A DNA stretch of 64,000 nucleotides, taken from positions 1 to 64,000 of the forward strand of contig JBBRLL010000001.1 in assembly GCA_038231395.1 (NCBI GenBank). The letters run 5' to 3'. The notes under the pieces were generated by a model that was not told the origin of the DNA, ran no database searches, and was given only the letters and a program-made list of their open reading frames with translations. The DNA comes from Stagnihabitans sp038231395 (GTDB taxonomy: Bacteria > Pseudomonadota > Alphaproteobacteria > Rhodobacterales > Rhodobacteraceae). Numbering within the stretch: the stretch's first letter is position 1; each line of letters starts with the position of its first letter. The translations under genes were made by a program, and so were the position numbers. Below, piece after piece: positions 43,710-52,977 of the stretch.

Positions 43710-44360
43710 TCAGTTGTTTGGCCGAATGATGATCTCGACCCGGCGGTTTTGCGCGCGGCCCGCCTCGCTCAGGTTGGTTGCCACCGGCTGATCTTCACCC
43801 CGGCCAGAGACCGCGATGCGCCGCGGCGGAACCCCTGCACCGATCAGGATATTCGCCACTGATCCAGCCCGGCGCTGCGACAGGTCAAAGTTCGAAGCGG
43901 CGGAACCCACGTTGTCGGTATGGCCCACAACTTCGATGCTGCTGTTGGGATAGCTCAACAGGTTGTTGGCGACCGAGCGGATTTCGCGCTGCAAGTCCGG
44001 ACGCAAGGTCGCGCTGCCAGTGGCAAACAGCGCATCATCGGGCAGGTTGACCAGCAGATAAGCGCCCGCATTCGTGACAGTGACGTTCGGATTGCCAAGG
44101 CTGGTGCGCATCTCTTGCGCTTGCTGGTCCAGCGAATTGCCGACCAGTCCGCCTGCAATACCGCCCAGAATGGCACCGTGCAAAGCGCCGTTCTTGTCGT
44201 TCTTGAAGAAGCTGCCCAGAACCGCGCCGCCGACGGCACCGGCCGCAACGCCGGTCTCTGCGCGGTAATTCGGGTCCTGAATGCGGGTGGCACTGTCCAC
44301 GCAGGCCGTCAGGCCCAGGGATGCTGCAACCGCAAAGGTAAGGGAGGGTTTGATTATCAT
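43710..44360 (-). CDS. OmpA-family outer-membrane lipoprotein
   Basis: A 216-residue lipoprotein with a lipobox LTAC (Cys about 20). A glycine-rich segment (AAGAVGGAVLGSF, GAILGGIAGGLVG; about 35-75), typical of YiaD-like proteins, is followed by an OmpA C-terminal peptidoglycan-binding domain (about 105-215) with VVGHTDNVGSAASNFDLSQRRA and GRGEDQPVATN. It should tether the outer membrane to the wall. The ATG at 44360 follows GAGG at about ten bases. Confidence 0.9.
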   Translation of the reverse strand: MIIKPSLTFAVAASLGLTACVDSATRIQDPNYRAETGVAAGAVGGAVLGSFFKNDKNGALHGAILGGIAGGLVGNSLDQQAQEMRTSLGNPNVTVTNAGAYLLVNLPDDALFATGSATLRPDLQREIRSVANNLLSYPNSSIEVVGHTDNVGSAASNFDLSQRRAGSVANILIGAGVPPRRIAVSGRGEDQPVATNLSEAGRAQNRRVEIIIRPNN

Positions 44361-44488
44361 GTTTCTGCTGCCTCTTATTGACCGGGCCATGGTTCCGGCC
44401 CTGACCCCCATTATACCAGCCCGCGCCCGAGGGTCACAGCCGACCCACACCCTGCGCGCTTTTTTGCCCATCGGGTCGCCATGTGGCC

Positions 44489-45316
44489 TTACGCCGCTAC
44501 ATCCTTGCGCGCGGCCTCCCATGCCAGGATCGCGCGTTTGACCGGCAAGCCCCAGTGATAGCCGCCAAGGCCGCCTGACTTTCGCAGCGCCCGGTGGCAG
44601 GGGATCAGCAGGCTGATCGGATTGCGCCCGACCGCCGTGCCCACTGCCCGCACCGCTTTTGGTGCGCCCACCGCCCCGGCCAATTGCGAATAGGTGGTGA
44701 CCTGACCGGAGGGGATGCGCAGCAATGCCTCCCACACTTTGATCTGAAACGGCGCACCAATCAGGTACAAAGGCGCCGCCTGCCCTCCCAAAGCCTGCTG
44801 CACCCAGGGCCGCAGCATCTCCTTGTCCCCGACAAAGGTGGCATTGGGCCAGCGCGCCACCAAATCCTCCAGCGCCGCCGCTTCGCCCATATCCGCCGCA
44901 AAGCCCATGCCGCAGATGCCGCGCGCGGTCCCCATCACGACCGCCGGCCCGAACGGGCTGTCAAACCAGCCCCAGTAAATCACCAGACCCGCGCCACCCT
45001 TGGCATAGTCGCCGGGAGACATCGCCTCCCAGGTCAGGAAAAGATCGTGCAACCGCGACGGCCCCGAAAGACCCGCAGCATGGGCTGTATCCAGCACGGT
45101 GAAACGGTCCGCCAACAGGTTTTTGGCATGGTCCAGCGTCAGATATTGCTGATAACGCTTGGGCGACACCCCAACCCAGGCCGAAAACACCCTTTGAAAA
45201 TGTGCGGCACTCATCCCCATGCGGGCGGCCAAAGCTTCCAGCGTCAGCGAAGGCTCCGCGTCAATCACCGTCAAAGCCCGCGCAATCACAGCATAGTGGT
45301 AGGTTTCTTCATTCAT
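44489..45316 (-). CDS. Ada-like AraC/methylated-DNA-cysteine alkyltransferase
   Basis: A 275-residue fusion of an AraC-type helix-turn-helix domain (about 5-105; AARMGMSAAHFQRVFSAW) and an alkylguanine alkyltransferase domain (about 190-270). The acceptor cysteine is in LLIPCHRAL, preceded by the arginine finger in KAVRAVGTAVGRNP. The N-terminal zinc (phosphotriester) domain of full Ada is missing, so methyl-phosphotriester sensing is not expected. The ATG follows GGAGG. It diverges from nth, another DNA-repair gene. Confidence 0.88.
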   Translation of the reverse strand: MNEETYHYAVIARALTVIDAEPSLTLEALAARMGMSAAHFQRVFSAWVGVSPKRYQQYLTLDHAKNLLADRFTVLDTAHAAGLSGPSRLHDLFLTWEAMSPGDYAKGGAGLVIYWGWFDSPFGPAVVMGTARGICGMGFAADMGEAAALEDLVARWPNATFVGDKEMLRPWVQQALGGQAAPLYLIGAPFQIKVWEALLRIPSGQVTTYSQLAGAVGAPKAVRAVGTAVGRNPISLLIPCHRALRKSGGLGGYHWGLPVKRAILAWEAARKDVAA

Positions 45317-45418
45317 ATCTGCCTCCATACTCGCAACCTAACCCCGCACCCCGGCCTTAAACACCCGAATCCTGCGCAAATGCTTGCCCAAACCACCCCA
45401 AGCAGGCATATCCCGGCC

Positions 45419-46060
45419 ATGACCCCTCAGCTTTCCTATGCCGCCTTGCGAACCATCTTCCAGACCTTCCGCGCCCTTGATCCGGCCCCGAAGGGAGAGC
45501 TTGACCACACCAACGCCTACACCCTTCTGGTTGCCGTGGCCCTGTCCGCCCAAGCCACAGACATTGGCGTGAACAAGGCCACCAAGGCCTTGTTTGGCGT
45601 GGCCGACACGCCCGCCAAAATGCTGGCCTTGGGAGAGGCAGCTCTGATCTCCCATATCAAATCCGTCGGGCTGTTCCGCACCAAGGCGAAAAACGTCATC
45701 CGGCTGAGCCAGATGCTGCTCGACGAGTACGGTGGAGAGGTTCCCTCCTCTCGTGCCGCTCTGCAACGTCTGCCCGGTGTAGGTCGAAAGACCGCCAACG
45801 TGGTGCTCAACATGTGGTTCCACCACCCGGCGCAGGCCATTGACACCCATTTGTTCCGCGTCGGCAACCGCACGGGCATTGCACCGGGAAAAGACGAACT
45901 GGCTGTTGAGCGTGCTATCGAAGACAACATACCCGTGGAATTCCAGGCTCATGCGCACCACTGGATTATCCTGCACGGCCGCTATATCTGCACCGCGCGC
46001 AACCCCAAATGCGGCATCTGCCCGATCCGCGAAACCTGTTTGTTCGAGGATAAAACATGA
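45419..46060 (+). CDS. nth: Endonuclease III
   Basis: A 213-residue DNA glycosylase/AP lyase for oxidised pyrimidines. The helix-hairpin-helix LPGVGRKTANVVL (about 118-130) includes the catalytic lysine (K of GRKTA), the catalytic aspartate follows in AIDTHLFRVGNR, and the 4Fe-4S ligands are C-x6-C-x2-C-x5-C in CTARNPKCGICPIRETC at the C-terminus. The ATG at 45419 gives the normal length. Its stop overlaps the adenosine kinase start. Confidence 0.96.
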   Translation: MTPQLSYAALRTIFQTFRALDPAPKGELDHTNAYTLLVAVALSAQATDIGVNKATKALFGVADTPAKMLALGEAALISHIKSVGLFRTKAKNVIRLSQMLLDEYGGEVPSSRAALQRLPGVGRKTANVVLNMWFHHPAQAIDTHLFRVGNRTGIAPGKDELAVERAIEDNIPVEFQAHAHHWIILHGRYICTARNPKCGICPIRETCLFEDKT

Positions 46061-47040
46061 AGAAATACAATGTCGTCGGCATCGGCAACGCGATCGTCGA
46101 CGTCTTTTCCGCCGCAGATGATACGTTTCTGGAGCTGATGGGGATTCAAAAAGGCATCATGCAACTGGTCGAAAAAGACCGGGGTGAGATGCTGTACGGT
46201 GCGATGAAAGACCGGGTGCAAGCGCCGGGCGGTTCGGTCGCCAACTCTCTGGCAGGGCTTGGCAACCTTGGCCTTTCCACCGCGTTCATAGGCCGCGTGC
46301 ATGACGACGCTCTGGGCCGCTTTTACGCCAGCCACATGGTCGAAGGTGGCACCGACTTCGTCAACCCTCCTGTGCCCGGCGGCGACCTGCCCACCTCACG
46401 CTCGATGATCTTCGTGGCCCCGGATGGGGAGCGTTCGATGAACACCTATCTTGGCATCTCGTCCGAGCTTGGGCCTGACGATGTGTCGGATGACGTTGCA
46501 GGCGCCACCCAGCTTCTGTTCCTTGAAGGCTATCTTTACGACAAACCCAAAGGCAAACAGGCGTTTGAACGTGCGGCCAGATTGTGCCGTGCTGCGGGAG
46601 GCAAGGCAGGCATTGCCCTGTCAGACCCTTTCTGCGTGGACCGCCACCGCGACGACTTCCGCCGTTTGGTCAAAGACCTCGACTATGTGATCGGCAACGA
46701 ACATGAGTGGTCTTCGCTGTACCAGACCGATCTGTCGTCAGCACTGGAACTTGCCGCCAAAGACGCCGGAATGATCGCTTGCACCCGTTCGGGCGAGGAA
46801 GTCATCATCATCCGTGGCGCGGATCAGGCCAATGTTCCCGTCCACCGCATCGTGCCCGTTGATGCCACCGGCGCAGGTGATCTTTTTGCCGCTGGTTTTT
46901 TGTATGGCATCGCCACCGGTCAAAGCCTGTTTGCCTGTGGCCGCATGGGGTGCGTCGCAGCGGCCGAGGTCATATCACACTACGGCGCGCGCCCCGAAAC
47001 CGACCTCAAAGCCTTGTTCCGCAAAGAGGGTCTGATTTAG
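46057..47040 (+). CDS. Adenosine kinase (PfkB family)
   Basis: A 327-residue sugar/nucleoside kinase. PfkB signatures are the N-terminal GGSVANSLAGLGNLG (about 58-72) and the C-terminal DATGAGDLFAAGFLYG (about 269-284), with the catalytic aspartate in GAGD. The alphaproteobacterial proteins with this sequence pattern are annotated as adenosine kinase; other nucleosides cannot be excluded. It shares a four-base ATGA overlap with nth. Confidence 0.88.
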   Translation: MKKYNVVGIGNAIVDVFSAADDTFLELMGIQKGIMQLVEKDRGEMLYGAMKDRVQAPGGSVANSLAGLGNLGLSTAFIGRVHDDALGRFYASHMVEGGTDFVNPPVPGGDLPTSRSMIFVAPDGERSMNTYLGISSELGPDDVSDDVAGATQLLFLEGYLYDKPKGKQAFERAARLCRAAGGKAGIALSDPFCVDRHRDDFRRLVKDLDYVIGNEHEWSSLYQTDLSSALELAAKDAGMIACTRSGEEVIIIRGADQANVPVHRIVPVDATGAGDLFAAGFLYGIATGQSLFACGRMGCVAAAEVISHYGARPETDLKALFRKEGLI

Positions 47041-47059
47041 AACGCTGTGCGAAATGACG

Positions 47060-47090
47060 CACCCTGCCAATGGTCGGCAGGGTGGTTTCT
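47060..47090. terminator. Terminator between the adenosine kinase and sulfotransferase genes
   Basis: CACCCTGCC and GGCAGGGTG form a perfect nine-pair stem with a seven-base loop between two convergent genes, followed by GTTTCT. The T run is short. Confidence 0.65.
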
Positions 47091-47105
47091 GTCACGCGCC
47101 ACGCC

Positions 47106-47924
47106 TCATTCGCCCAGCTTGGCGTGAACCTCGTCCAGATCAACCTCTGCCAGTGGCATCTTGTTGCCGGCATTGTCGAAGTCATACTTGAAAAGCTGGA
47201 AATCGCGTTTGTAGATTTCCCACATCAGGTGTTTGGACAGGTCGTCGAAGTAATCCTCCACCGGATGCGCCCGCTTGGGCCCGTGGCCCTCGCTTTCGTT
47301 GAAGCGGGGGATGGTGGCCAGATCAATTGCGTGCTTCGGCGTCATCCTGGCCACAACCTCGGACATCCCCTCGTCAAATTTCTCGGTGAAGATGATCTTG
47401 TCGTAACGCCCGCCGTTCACGATAAAGGTCGAGACGTGCCCTGCCATTGCGGACCAGTGAATGTCCGGCTCCATCGGCTTTTTGAACCGGATGGTGTCGC
47501 GCGCGAACAGCAAAAAGCGCCGAAAGCTGGCGATCTGGTCAAATTCCGCCTTGCCATCGTCGCCACCGACCTCGATCCCGTATTTCTGCATCAGCAGGGG
47601 CACCATATTGCCGCGATACCGCTTGCCGTTGCGCTGAATCCCGCAAATCTTGTCGAAAAAGGAGCTCAAAATCCGCGTGTAGGGGTTGCGCACGCAGGTA
47701 AAGGCATAGGTTTTCTGCCCTTTCACGTTCTTTTCAATCGACGGTTGGCTCGCCTCTTGCGCCCATTTGTGCAGACCTTTGGTCGAGTCATGAATGTCGC
47801 CATCGTAAAAGCTGCCGTGGTCAGCGTAGAACATGATCTGCCCGATGGTCGAGCAGGCGCATTTGGGCACCACCCGGTACACAACACTTTCACTCTCGGT
47901 CATCCAGGTGCCGGGAAAACCCAT
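47106..47924 (-). CDS. Sulfotransferase family 2 protein
   Basis: A 272-residue enzyme of the carbohydrate sulfotransferase type. The PAPS 5'-phosphosulfate loop is VVPKCACSTIGQIM (about 17-30), and the 3'-phosphate site is CVRNPYTRILSSFFDK (about 82). It should transfer sulfate from PAPS to a saccharide. The ATG at 47924 has AAGGAGG about nine bases upstream, better than a TTG at 48014. It diverges from a GT14-type glycosyltransferase across 149 bases. Confidence 0.85.
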   Translation of the reverse strand: MGFPGTWMTESESVVYRVVPKCACSTIGQIMFYADHGSFYDGDIHDSTKGLHKWAQEASQPSIEKNVKGQKTYAFTCVRNPYTRILSSFFDKICGIQRNGKRYRGNMVPLLMQKYGIEVGGDDGKAEFDQIASFRRFLLFARDTIRFKKPMEPDIHWSAMAGHVSTFIVNGGRYDKIIFTEKFDEGMSEVVARMTPKHAIDLATIPRFNESEGHGPKRAHPVEDYFDDLSKHLMWEIYKRDFQLFKYDFDNAGNKMPLAEVDLDEVHAKLGE

Positions 47925-48073
47925 CTGAAACAGCCTCCTTGGCGGTTTTGGCGCCTTTGCCGCACGTCCGCGAAAATCTATGCCGAAAAGAGCAAAGAAA
48001 CTCTGTCTTTTCAATGTCCGTTAAAGCTATTTATGGCACCAATGCCACCCCAGACCCCCGGATTACCTGTCAT

Positions 48074-49651
48074 ATGGCGAAAATTGCCTACATTCTTTTG
48101 TGTCACAAAGATCCGGACGGGATCATCGCGCAGGCCCAACGTCTGACAGCGGTCGGTGATTGCATCGCCATCCACTTTGACGGTCGCGCCAAGCGTGAGG
48201 ATTTTGAACGGATCCGCGCTGCCCTTGCGTCCAACCCCGCCGTTGCCTTTGCAGCCAAACGCATCAAATGCGGCTGGGGGGAGTGGAGCCTGGTGGAAGC
48301 CACCCTTGCCGCCGTTGACGCAGCGGTTGAGGCCTTTCCGCGCGCCACCCATTTCTACATGCTTTCGGGCGATTGCATGCCAACCAAATCCGCTGAATAC
48401 GCCCATAACTTTCTGGACGCCGCCAATTGCGACTACATCGAAAGCGTTGATTTCTTCACTTCATACTGGATCAAGACCGGCCTGCGGGAAGAGCGGCTGA
48501 TCTACCGCCACTACTTCAATGAGCGCACCCGGAAAAGGCTGTTCTACACGTCGATGGCGTGGCAAAAACGTCTGAAGCTGACGCGCAAAGTGCCGCAGGA
48601 CCTGCAGATGATGATCGGCAGCCAGTGGTGGTGCCTGCGTAGGCGCACGATTGAAACGATCCTGAAATACCGACAGGACAATCCCGCCGTGATGCGGTTT
48701 TTCCGCTCCACCTGGATCCCGGACGAGACGTTCTTTCAGACCCTTGTCCGGCATCTGGTGCCAGAGCCGGAGATCACTGGCCGCACCCTGACCTTTCTGA
48801 TGTTCACCGACTACGGCTTGCCGGTGACCTTCTACAACGATCACTACGACCTCTTGGTCAGTCAGGGTTACCTTTTCGCCCGCAAGATCTCGCCAGATGC
48901 CAAAGACCTCAAGGAACGTCTTGGCAAGCTATACTCCGCCACCGGCGTCACCTTCGGCATTTCGGATGAGGGCAGGACGTTGTTCCAGTTCCTGATCGGC
49001 CGTGGCCGCATCGGCCGCCGTTTTGCGCCCCGGTTCTGGGAAACGGAAAGCTCGATCGGTCGCCAACGCACGCTTTTGATGGTGACTTGCAAGAAGTGGC
49101 ACGTCGCCAAGCGTCTGGTTGACCGGGTAAGGCAAGTGACCAATATGCCCGCAGTCGACTACCTGTTCAACGAACCTGACACCCCGATGCCCGACCTTGG
49201 CGGCATTCAATCCACGCTGGAAAAGCGAACGCGCCACCGCCGCGCCTTGCTGCGGATGCTGTTCGACTATTGGCAAACCGATGTGCTTATGGTCTGCATC
49301 GACCCCGCCAACACCGATCTGATGCAGGACTTTTACAATGACAAGGCAAAAGTCCGGTTGCTGGAGATTGAGTGTGAGTTTACCGACGACTACCTGATCG
49401 GCCACGCCAAACGGGTCGGCCTCGCCGCCGACCACACCCCGCAAGAGGTGCTGGACCGACTTTTGCCGACCATCCGCTACGACGTCCGCTTTGAAAGTGA
49501 CCGCATTCGCGACGCGGGCTTCCCCAACTTCTATCAGCTGCGCCAATCGGTGACCGTTGACGAAAATACTGTGCCGCTGGCGGAATTCCTTGATATTCCC
49601 GCCGCCAAAGCCCGTGAGATTGCGGGCACCGACTACCTATTCGTGGACTAG
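48074..49651 (+). CDS. Core-2/I-branching-type (GT14) glycosyltransferase with a C-terminal extra domain
   Basis: A 525-residue protein. Residues 1-260 match beta-1,6-N-acetylglucosaminyltransferase-like GT14 enzymes: MAKIAYILLCHKDPDGI, KCGWGEWSLVEATLAAVDAA and FYMLSGDCMPTKS, then GSQWWCLRR and STWIPDETFFQTL. The last 200 residues form a second region with TLLMVTCKKWHVAKRLVDRV, seen in related Rhodobacteraceae proteins and of unknown role, perhaps a nucleotide-sugar or PAPS-related module. No membrane span. An upstream ATG at 48014 is possible; neither has a ribosome site. Followed three bases later by a HIT gene. Confidence 0.82.
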   Translation: MAKIAYILLCHKDPDGIIAQAQRLTAVGDCIAIHFDGRAKREDFERIRAALASNPAVAFAAKRIKCGWGEWSLVEATLAAVDAAVEAFPRATHFYMLSGDCMPTKSAEYAHNFLDAANCDYIESVDFFTSYWIKTGLREERLIYRHYFNERTRKRLFYTSMAWQKRLKLTRKVPQDLQMMIGSQWWCLRRRTIETILKYRQDNPAVMRFFRSTWIPDETFFQTLVRHLVPEPEITGRTLTFLMFTDYGLPVTFYNDHYDLLVSQGYLFARKISPDAKDLKERLGKLYSATGVTFGISDEGRTLFQFLIGRGRIGRRFAPRFWETESSIGRQRTLLMVTCKKWHVAKRLVDRVRQVTNMPAVDYLFNEPDTPMPDLGGIQSTLEKRTRHRRALLRMLFDYWQTDVLMVCIDPANTDLMQDFYNDKAKVRLLEIECEFTDDYLIGHAKRVGLAADHTPQEVLDRLLPTIRYDVRFESDRIRDAGFPNFYQLRQSVTVDENTVPLAEFLDIPAAKAREIAGTDYLFVD

Positions 49652-49654
49652 ACC

Positions 49655-50023
49655 ATGTATCAATATGACCCGCAAAACATCTTCGCCCGCATCCTGCGCG
49701 GCGAAATTCCCAACAAAACCGTCATGGAGTCAGATCACACGCTGGTCTTCCATGATATCCGTCCGCAAGCGCCCATTCATGTGCTGGTGATCCCCAAAGG
49801 CCCCTACGTCACCTTTGACCATTTTGCAGCAACAGCCTCTTCTGCGGAGCTGACCGATTTTCACCGGACCGCCGCCAAGGTCTGCGCGATGCTGGGTGTA
49901 GCCCCCGGCGAAGGTTACCGCGCCATCACCAACACCGGCGCGCACGGCATGCAAGAGGTGCCGCACTATCACCTGCATATCCTTGCGGGCAAAATCATGG
50001 GCCGGATGCTGGCGGCGACCTGA
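49655..50023 (+). CDS. HIT family nucleotide hydrolase (HinT-like)
   Basis: A 122-residue protein of the histidine triad superfamily. The catalytic triad is HYHLHIL (about 108-114), and IFARILRGEIPNKTVMESD at the start is the typical HinT opening. Such proteins hydrolyse AMP-lysine and other nucleoside phosphoramidates. It follows the glycosyltransferase by three bases, so it is probably co-transcribed, though no functional link is obvious. Confidence 0.92.
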   Translation: MYQYDPQNIFARILRGEIPNKTVMESDHTLVFHDIRPQAPIHVLVIPKGPYVTFDHFAATASSAELTDFHRTAAKVCAMLGVAPGEGYRAITNTGAHGMQEVPHYHLHILAGKIMGRMLAAT

Positions 50024-50026
50024 GCT

Positions 50027-50884
50027 TTAGCGCTCAGAAGCCAAAATCGCGGCCAATCCTTCGCGGTAGGTCGGATACTTCAACGCCACCCCCAGAATGG
50101 CCTTGATCCGGTCATTCCTCACCCGCTTGTTTTCCGCATAGAACGACCGCGCCATTGGGGTCATTTCGGCGTCTTCATAGGCCACCATCGGCGGTTCCGG
50201 CAGGTTCAGCATCCGGGCTGCCAGCGAGAGCACATCTTCGGGTGACGCCGGATCGTCATCGCAGACATTGTAAACACCCGGATGCGGGTTCATCAAAGCC
50301 GCGTGCAGGACCTGGGCAATATCATCGACATGGATGCGCGAGAACACCTGTCCCGGTTTCAGGATCCGCCGGGCAGAGCCATCGCGCACCTTCTCGAACG
50401 GGCCACGCCCCGGCCCGTAAATCCCCGCCAGCCGGAAGATGTGCAAGGGCTTGCCCAAAGCCGCCCAGTCCGCCTCTGCCCTCACCCGTGCGGCGCCCCG
50501 CTCGGTCGTGGGGTTCAGCGGAGTTTCCTCATCCACCCAGTCGCCGCCATGGTGCCCATAGACCGCCGTGGTTGACAGATAGCCCAGCCAACTGGCCTTG
50601 GTCGTCGCAATCTCTGCCCCAATGGCTGCCAGCACCGGATCACCTTCGCCCGGCGCTACAGAGGTCAGCACATGCGTCGCCTGCGTCAAAGCCGCCCGCA
50701 ACCCTGCTGAAGCGTCCTGCGACAAATCCTGCGGCCAGATCACCGCCTCCACCCCGCAGGCACGCAGAACCGCAGCTTTCGCCGCACTTCGCGTCGTACC
50801 AATGACCCGCCAGCCTTCAGGCTGCAACAGGCGCGCCAAAGCTTGCGCAGAATAGCCGTGACCGATGGAAAGCAAGGTGTTCAT
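50027..50884 (-). CDS. NAD(P)-dependent epimerase/SDR family protein
   Basis: A 285-residue extended-SDR-like protein. The nucleotide loop is SIGHGYSAQALARLL (about 5; GxGxxA instead of the usual GxxGxxG), followed by STTAVYGHHGG (about 105) with the YxxxK region degenerate, and FRLAGIYGPGRGPFEKVRDG (about 148). This is the pattern of the YeeZ-like SDR subgroup, whose substrates are unknown. The ATG at 50884 follows AAGGCAGGG. Convergent with the HIT gene, three bases apart. Confidence 0.78.
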   Translation of the reverse strand: MNTLLSIGHGYSAQALARLLQPEGWRVIGTTRSAAKAAVLRACGVEAVIWPQDLSQDASAGLRAALTQATHVLTSVAPGEGDPVLAAIGAEIATTKASWLGYLSTTAVYGHHGGDWVDEETPLNPTTERGAARVRAEADWAALGKPLHIFRLAGIYGPGRGPFEKVRDGSARRILKPGQVFSRIHVDDIAQVLHAALMNPHPGVYNVCDDDPASPEDVLSLAARMLNLPEPPMVAYEDAEMTPMARSFYAENKRVRNDRIKAILGVALKYPTYREGLAAILASER

Positions 50885-50997
50885 CCCTGCCTTATCTCTG
50901 CCCGTCATAGGCTTATCAAGCGCCTTCATCAGAACTTCACTTGCCTAAACCCTATGCGCACTCTTACATGCCCGATCAAATTGATGGGACGCAAGCG

Positions 50998-52470
50998 ATG
51001 CAAGACGACGTTTTTCTGACCCCTGCCACGCCGGAACCTGCCGGGTTCACCGATGCAGCCGCCGCTGTCACCCGGCTGGAGGCGTTGTATTCCGAAGCCA
51101 CCGCCTACCTTGGTGCCGCCTTTTCTGAAGCGGTGGCCAATGGCAAACCATCCACCCGCGTCCGCGCCTATTACCCAGAGATCCGGCTGACCGTCACCAG
51201 CCATGACAAGATCGACTCGCGTCTGAGCTTTGGCCACGTCAGCCACCCCGGCACCTATTCCACCACGATCACAAGGCCGGACCTGTTCCGCAACTACCTG
51301 ATCCAGCAGATCGGCCTTTTGATGGAAAACCACGGCGTTGCCGTGCAGATCGGGCTTTCAGACACCCCGATGCCCTTGCACTTTGCGGTCGCTAACACCC
51401 CCGACATGACCATTCCGCATCAGGGCGTTCTCGACTTCACCCTGCGCGACGTGTTTGACGTGCCGGACCTTGCCACCACCAATGATGACATCGTCAACGG
51501 CCAGCGCACCACCAATGCAGACGGCTCCTTTCCCTTGGCGCCCTTCACGGCGCAGCGGGTTGACTATTCGCTCTCCCGCCTCAGCCATTACACCGCCACC
51601 GATGCCATCCATTTCCAGAACTACGTCCTGTTCACCAACTACCAGTTCTATGTGGATGAGTTCGAGTTCATGGCCCGCGCCGCTCTTTCGAACCCCGCAC
51701 TTGGCTACACCGAGTTTGTGGCGGGCGGAAATGCCAGCATCTCGACCGGCGACGGCATCCTGACACCCTCTTCCAAAACCCCGCAAATGCCGACGTACCA
51801 CCTGAAGCGCGCTGACGGGAACGGCATCACGCTGGTCAACATCGGCATCGGGCCATCGAACGCCAAAACCGCCACGGACCACATCGCCGTTCTGCGACCG
51901 CATGCCTGGCTGATGCTGGGCCACTGTGCTGGTTTGCGCAATTCGCAATCGCTCGGCGATTTCTGCCTTGCCCATGCCTATCTGCGTGAGGATCATGTGC
52001 TGGACGACGACTTGCCGGTCTGGGTGCCGATCCCCGCGCTGGCGGAGATTCAGATCGCCCTGCAGGACGCGGTTGCCGAAGTGACCCAGCTTGACGGTTA
52101 CGAGCTAAAGCGCATCATGCGGACCGGCACTGTCGCCACCATCGACAACCGCAACTGGGAACTGCGCGACCAATCCGGCCCGGTGCGCCGCCTTTCCCAA
52201 TCGCGCGCCATCGCACTGGATATGGAATCCGCCACCATCGCCGCCAACGGCTTTCGCTTCCGCGTGCCTTACGGCACCTTGTTGTGTGTGTCAGACAAGC
52301 CCTTGCACGGCGAATTGAAACTCCCCGGCATGGCAACCGAATTTTACAAAACCCAGGTCTCCCGCCACCTGAAAGTTGGCATCCGGGCGATGGAACGTTT
52401 GCGGGACATGCCGCTGGGCGAGATCCACAGCCGCAAACTGCGCAGTTTTGATGAAACCGCCTTCCTTTAA
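50998..52470 (+). CDS. amn: AMP nucleosidase
   Basis: A roughly 490-residue enzyme splitting AMP into adenine and ribose 5-phosphate, which regulates the AMP pool. The N-terminal regulatory domain contains RVRAYYPEIRLTVTSHDKID (about 60); the C-terminal phosphorylase-fold domain has NIGIGPSNAKTATDHIAVLRP (about 290, two motifs), AYLREDHVLDDDLP (about 335) and the catalytic DMESATIAANGFR (about 405). The start is uncertain: ATGs at 50968 and 50998 both lack clear ribosome sites. Confidence 0.92.
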   Translation: MQDDVFLTPATPEPAGFTDAAAAVTRLEALYSEATAYLGAAFSEAVANGKPSTRVRAYYPEIRLTVTSHDKIDSRLSFGHVSHPGTYSTTITRPDLFRNYLIQQIGLLMENHGVAVQIGLSDTPMPLHFAVANTPDMTIPHQGVLDFTLRDVFDVPDLATTNDDIVNGQRTTNADGSFPLAPFTAQRVDYSLSRLSHYTATDAIHFQNYVLFTNYQFYVDEFEFMARAALSNPALGYTEFVAGGNASISTGDGILTPSSKTPQMPTYHLKRADGNGITLVNIGIGPSNAKTATDHIAVLRPHAWLMLGHCAGLRNSQSLGDFCLAHAYLREDHVLDDDLPVWVPIPALAEIQIALQDAVAEVTQLDGYELKRIMRTGTVATIDNRNWELRDQSGPVRRLSQSRAIALDMESATIAANGFRFRVPYGTLLCVSDKPLHGELKLPGMATEFYKTQVSRHLKVGIRAMERLRDMPLGEIHSRKLRSFDETAFL

Positions 52471-52608
52471 GGTCAGTTTTCGCTCACGCCCGCAAAAATG
52501 CTTGCCTTGATCGCCAAAAACCTGTGTAGCGAGCCCGCAGCCCCGGCATTCGCCTCAGGGGTCAACGCAAAATACCCGAATACCGGGAACCATCCGAGGG
52601 ACATTCGA

Positions 52609-52896
52609 ATGACCAAGCCGATGACCAAAACCCAACTGCTTGCAGCCTTGGCTGACGCGATGGGTGCTGACAAGAAAACCGCATCCGCAGCGCTGGACGC
52701 AATCGCTAATGTCGTTGCGCGCGAGGTGGCCGCCGGTGGCGCCGTGACCCTGCCCGGTCTCGGCAAGATCGTCTGCAAAGAGCGTCCGGAGCGTCTGGTC
52801 CGCAACCCCGCGACCGGAGAGACGGTGACCAAAACCGCCGACAAGCAGGTGAAATTCACCATCGCCAAATCGCTGAAGGAAAGCGTCAACGCCTGA
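52609..52896 (+). CDS. HU-family DNA-binding protein
   Basis: A 95-residue histone-like protein. MTKTQLLAALADAMGADKK is the HU helix pair, LPGLGKIVCKERPERLVRNP the beta arm (the usual GRNP is here VRNP), and the C-terminal VKFTIAKSLKESVNA the closing helix. It is more diverged than true HupA/HupB and may be one of the HU-like paralogues frequent in alphaproteobacteria. GAGGG lies nine bases before the ATG. Confidence 0.9.
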   Translation: MTKPMTKTQLLAALADAMGADKKTASAALDAIANVVAREVAAGGAVTLPGLGKIVCKERPERLVRNPATGETVTKTADKQVKFTIAKSLKESVNA

Positions 52897-52977
52897 TCCC
52901 ATGAGGATCTATTGCCAGAATCGGATTCTGTTGAGAGGCTTGTAAGCGAGGCGACCCTTTCTTGCACAGGATCAATC

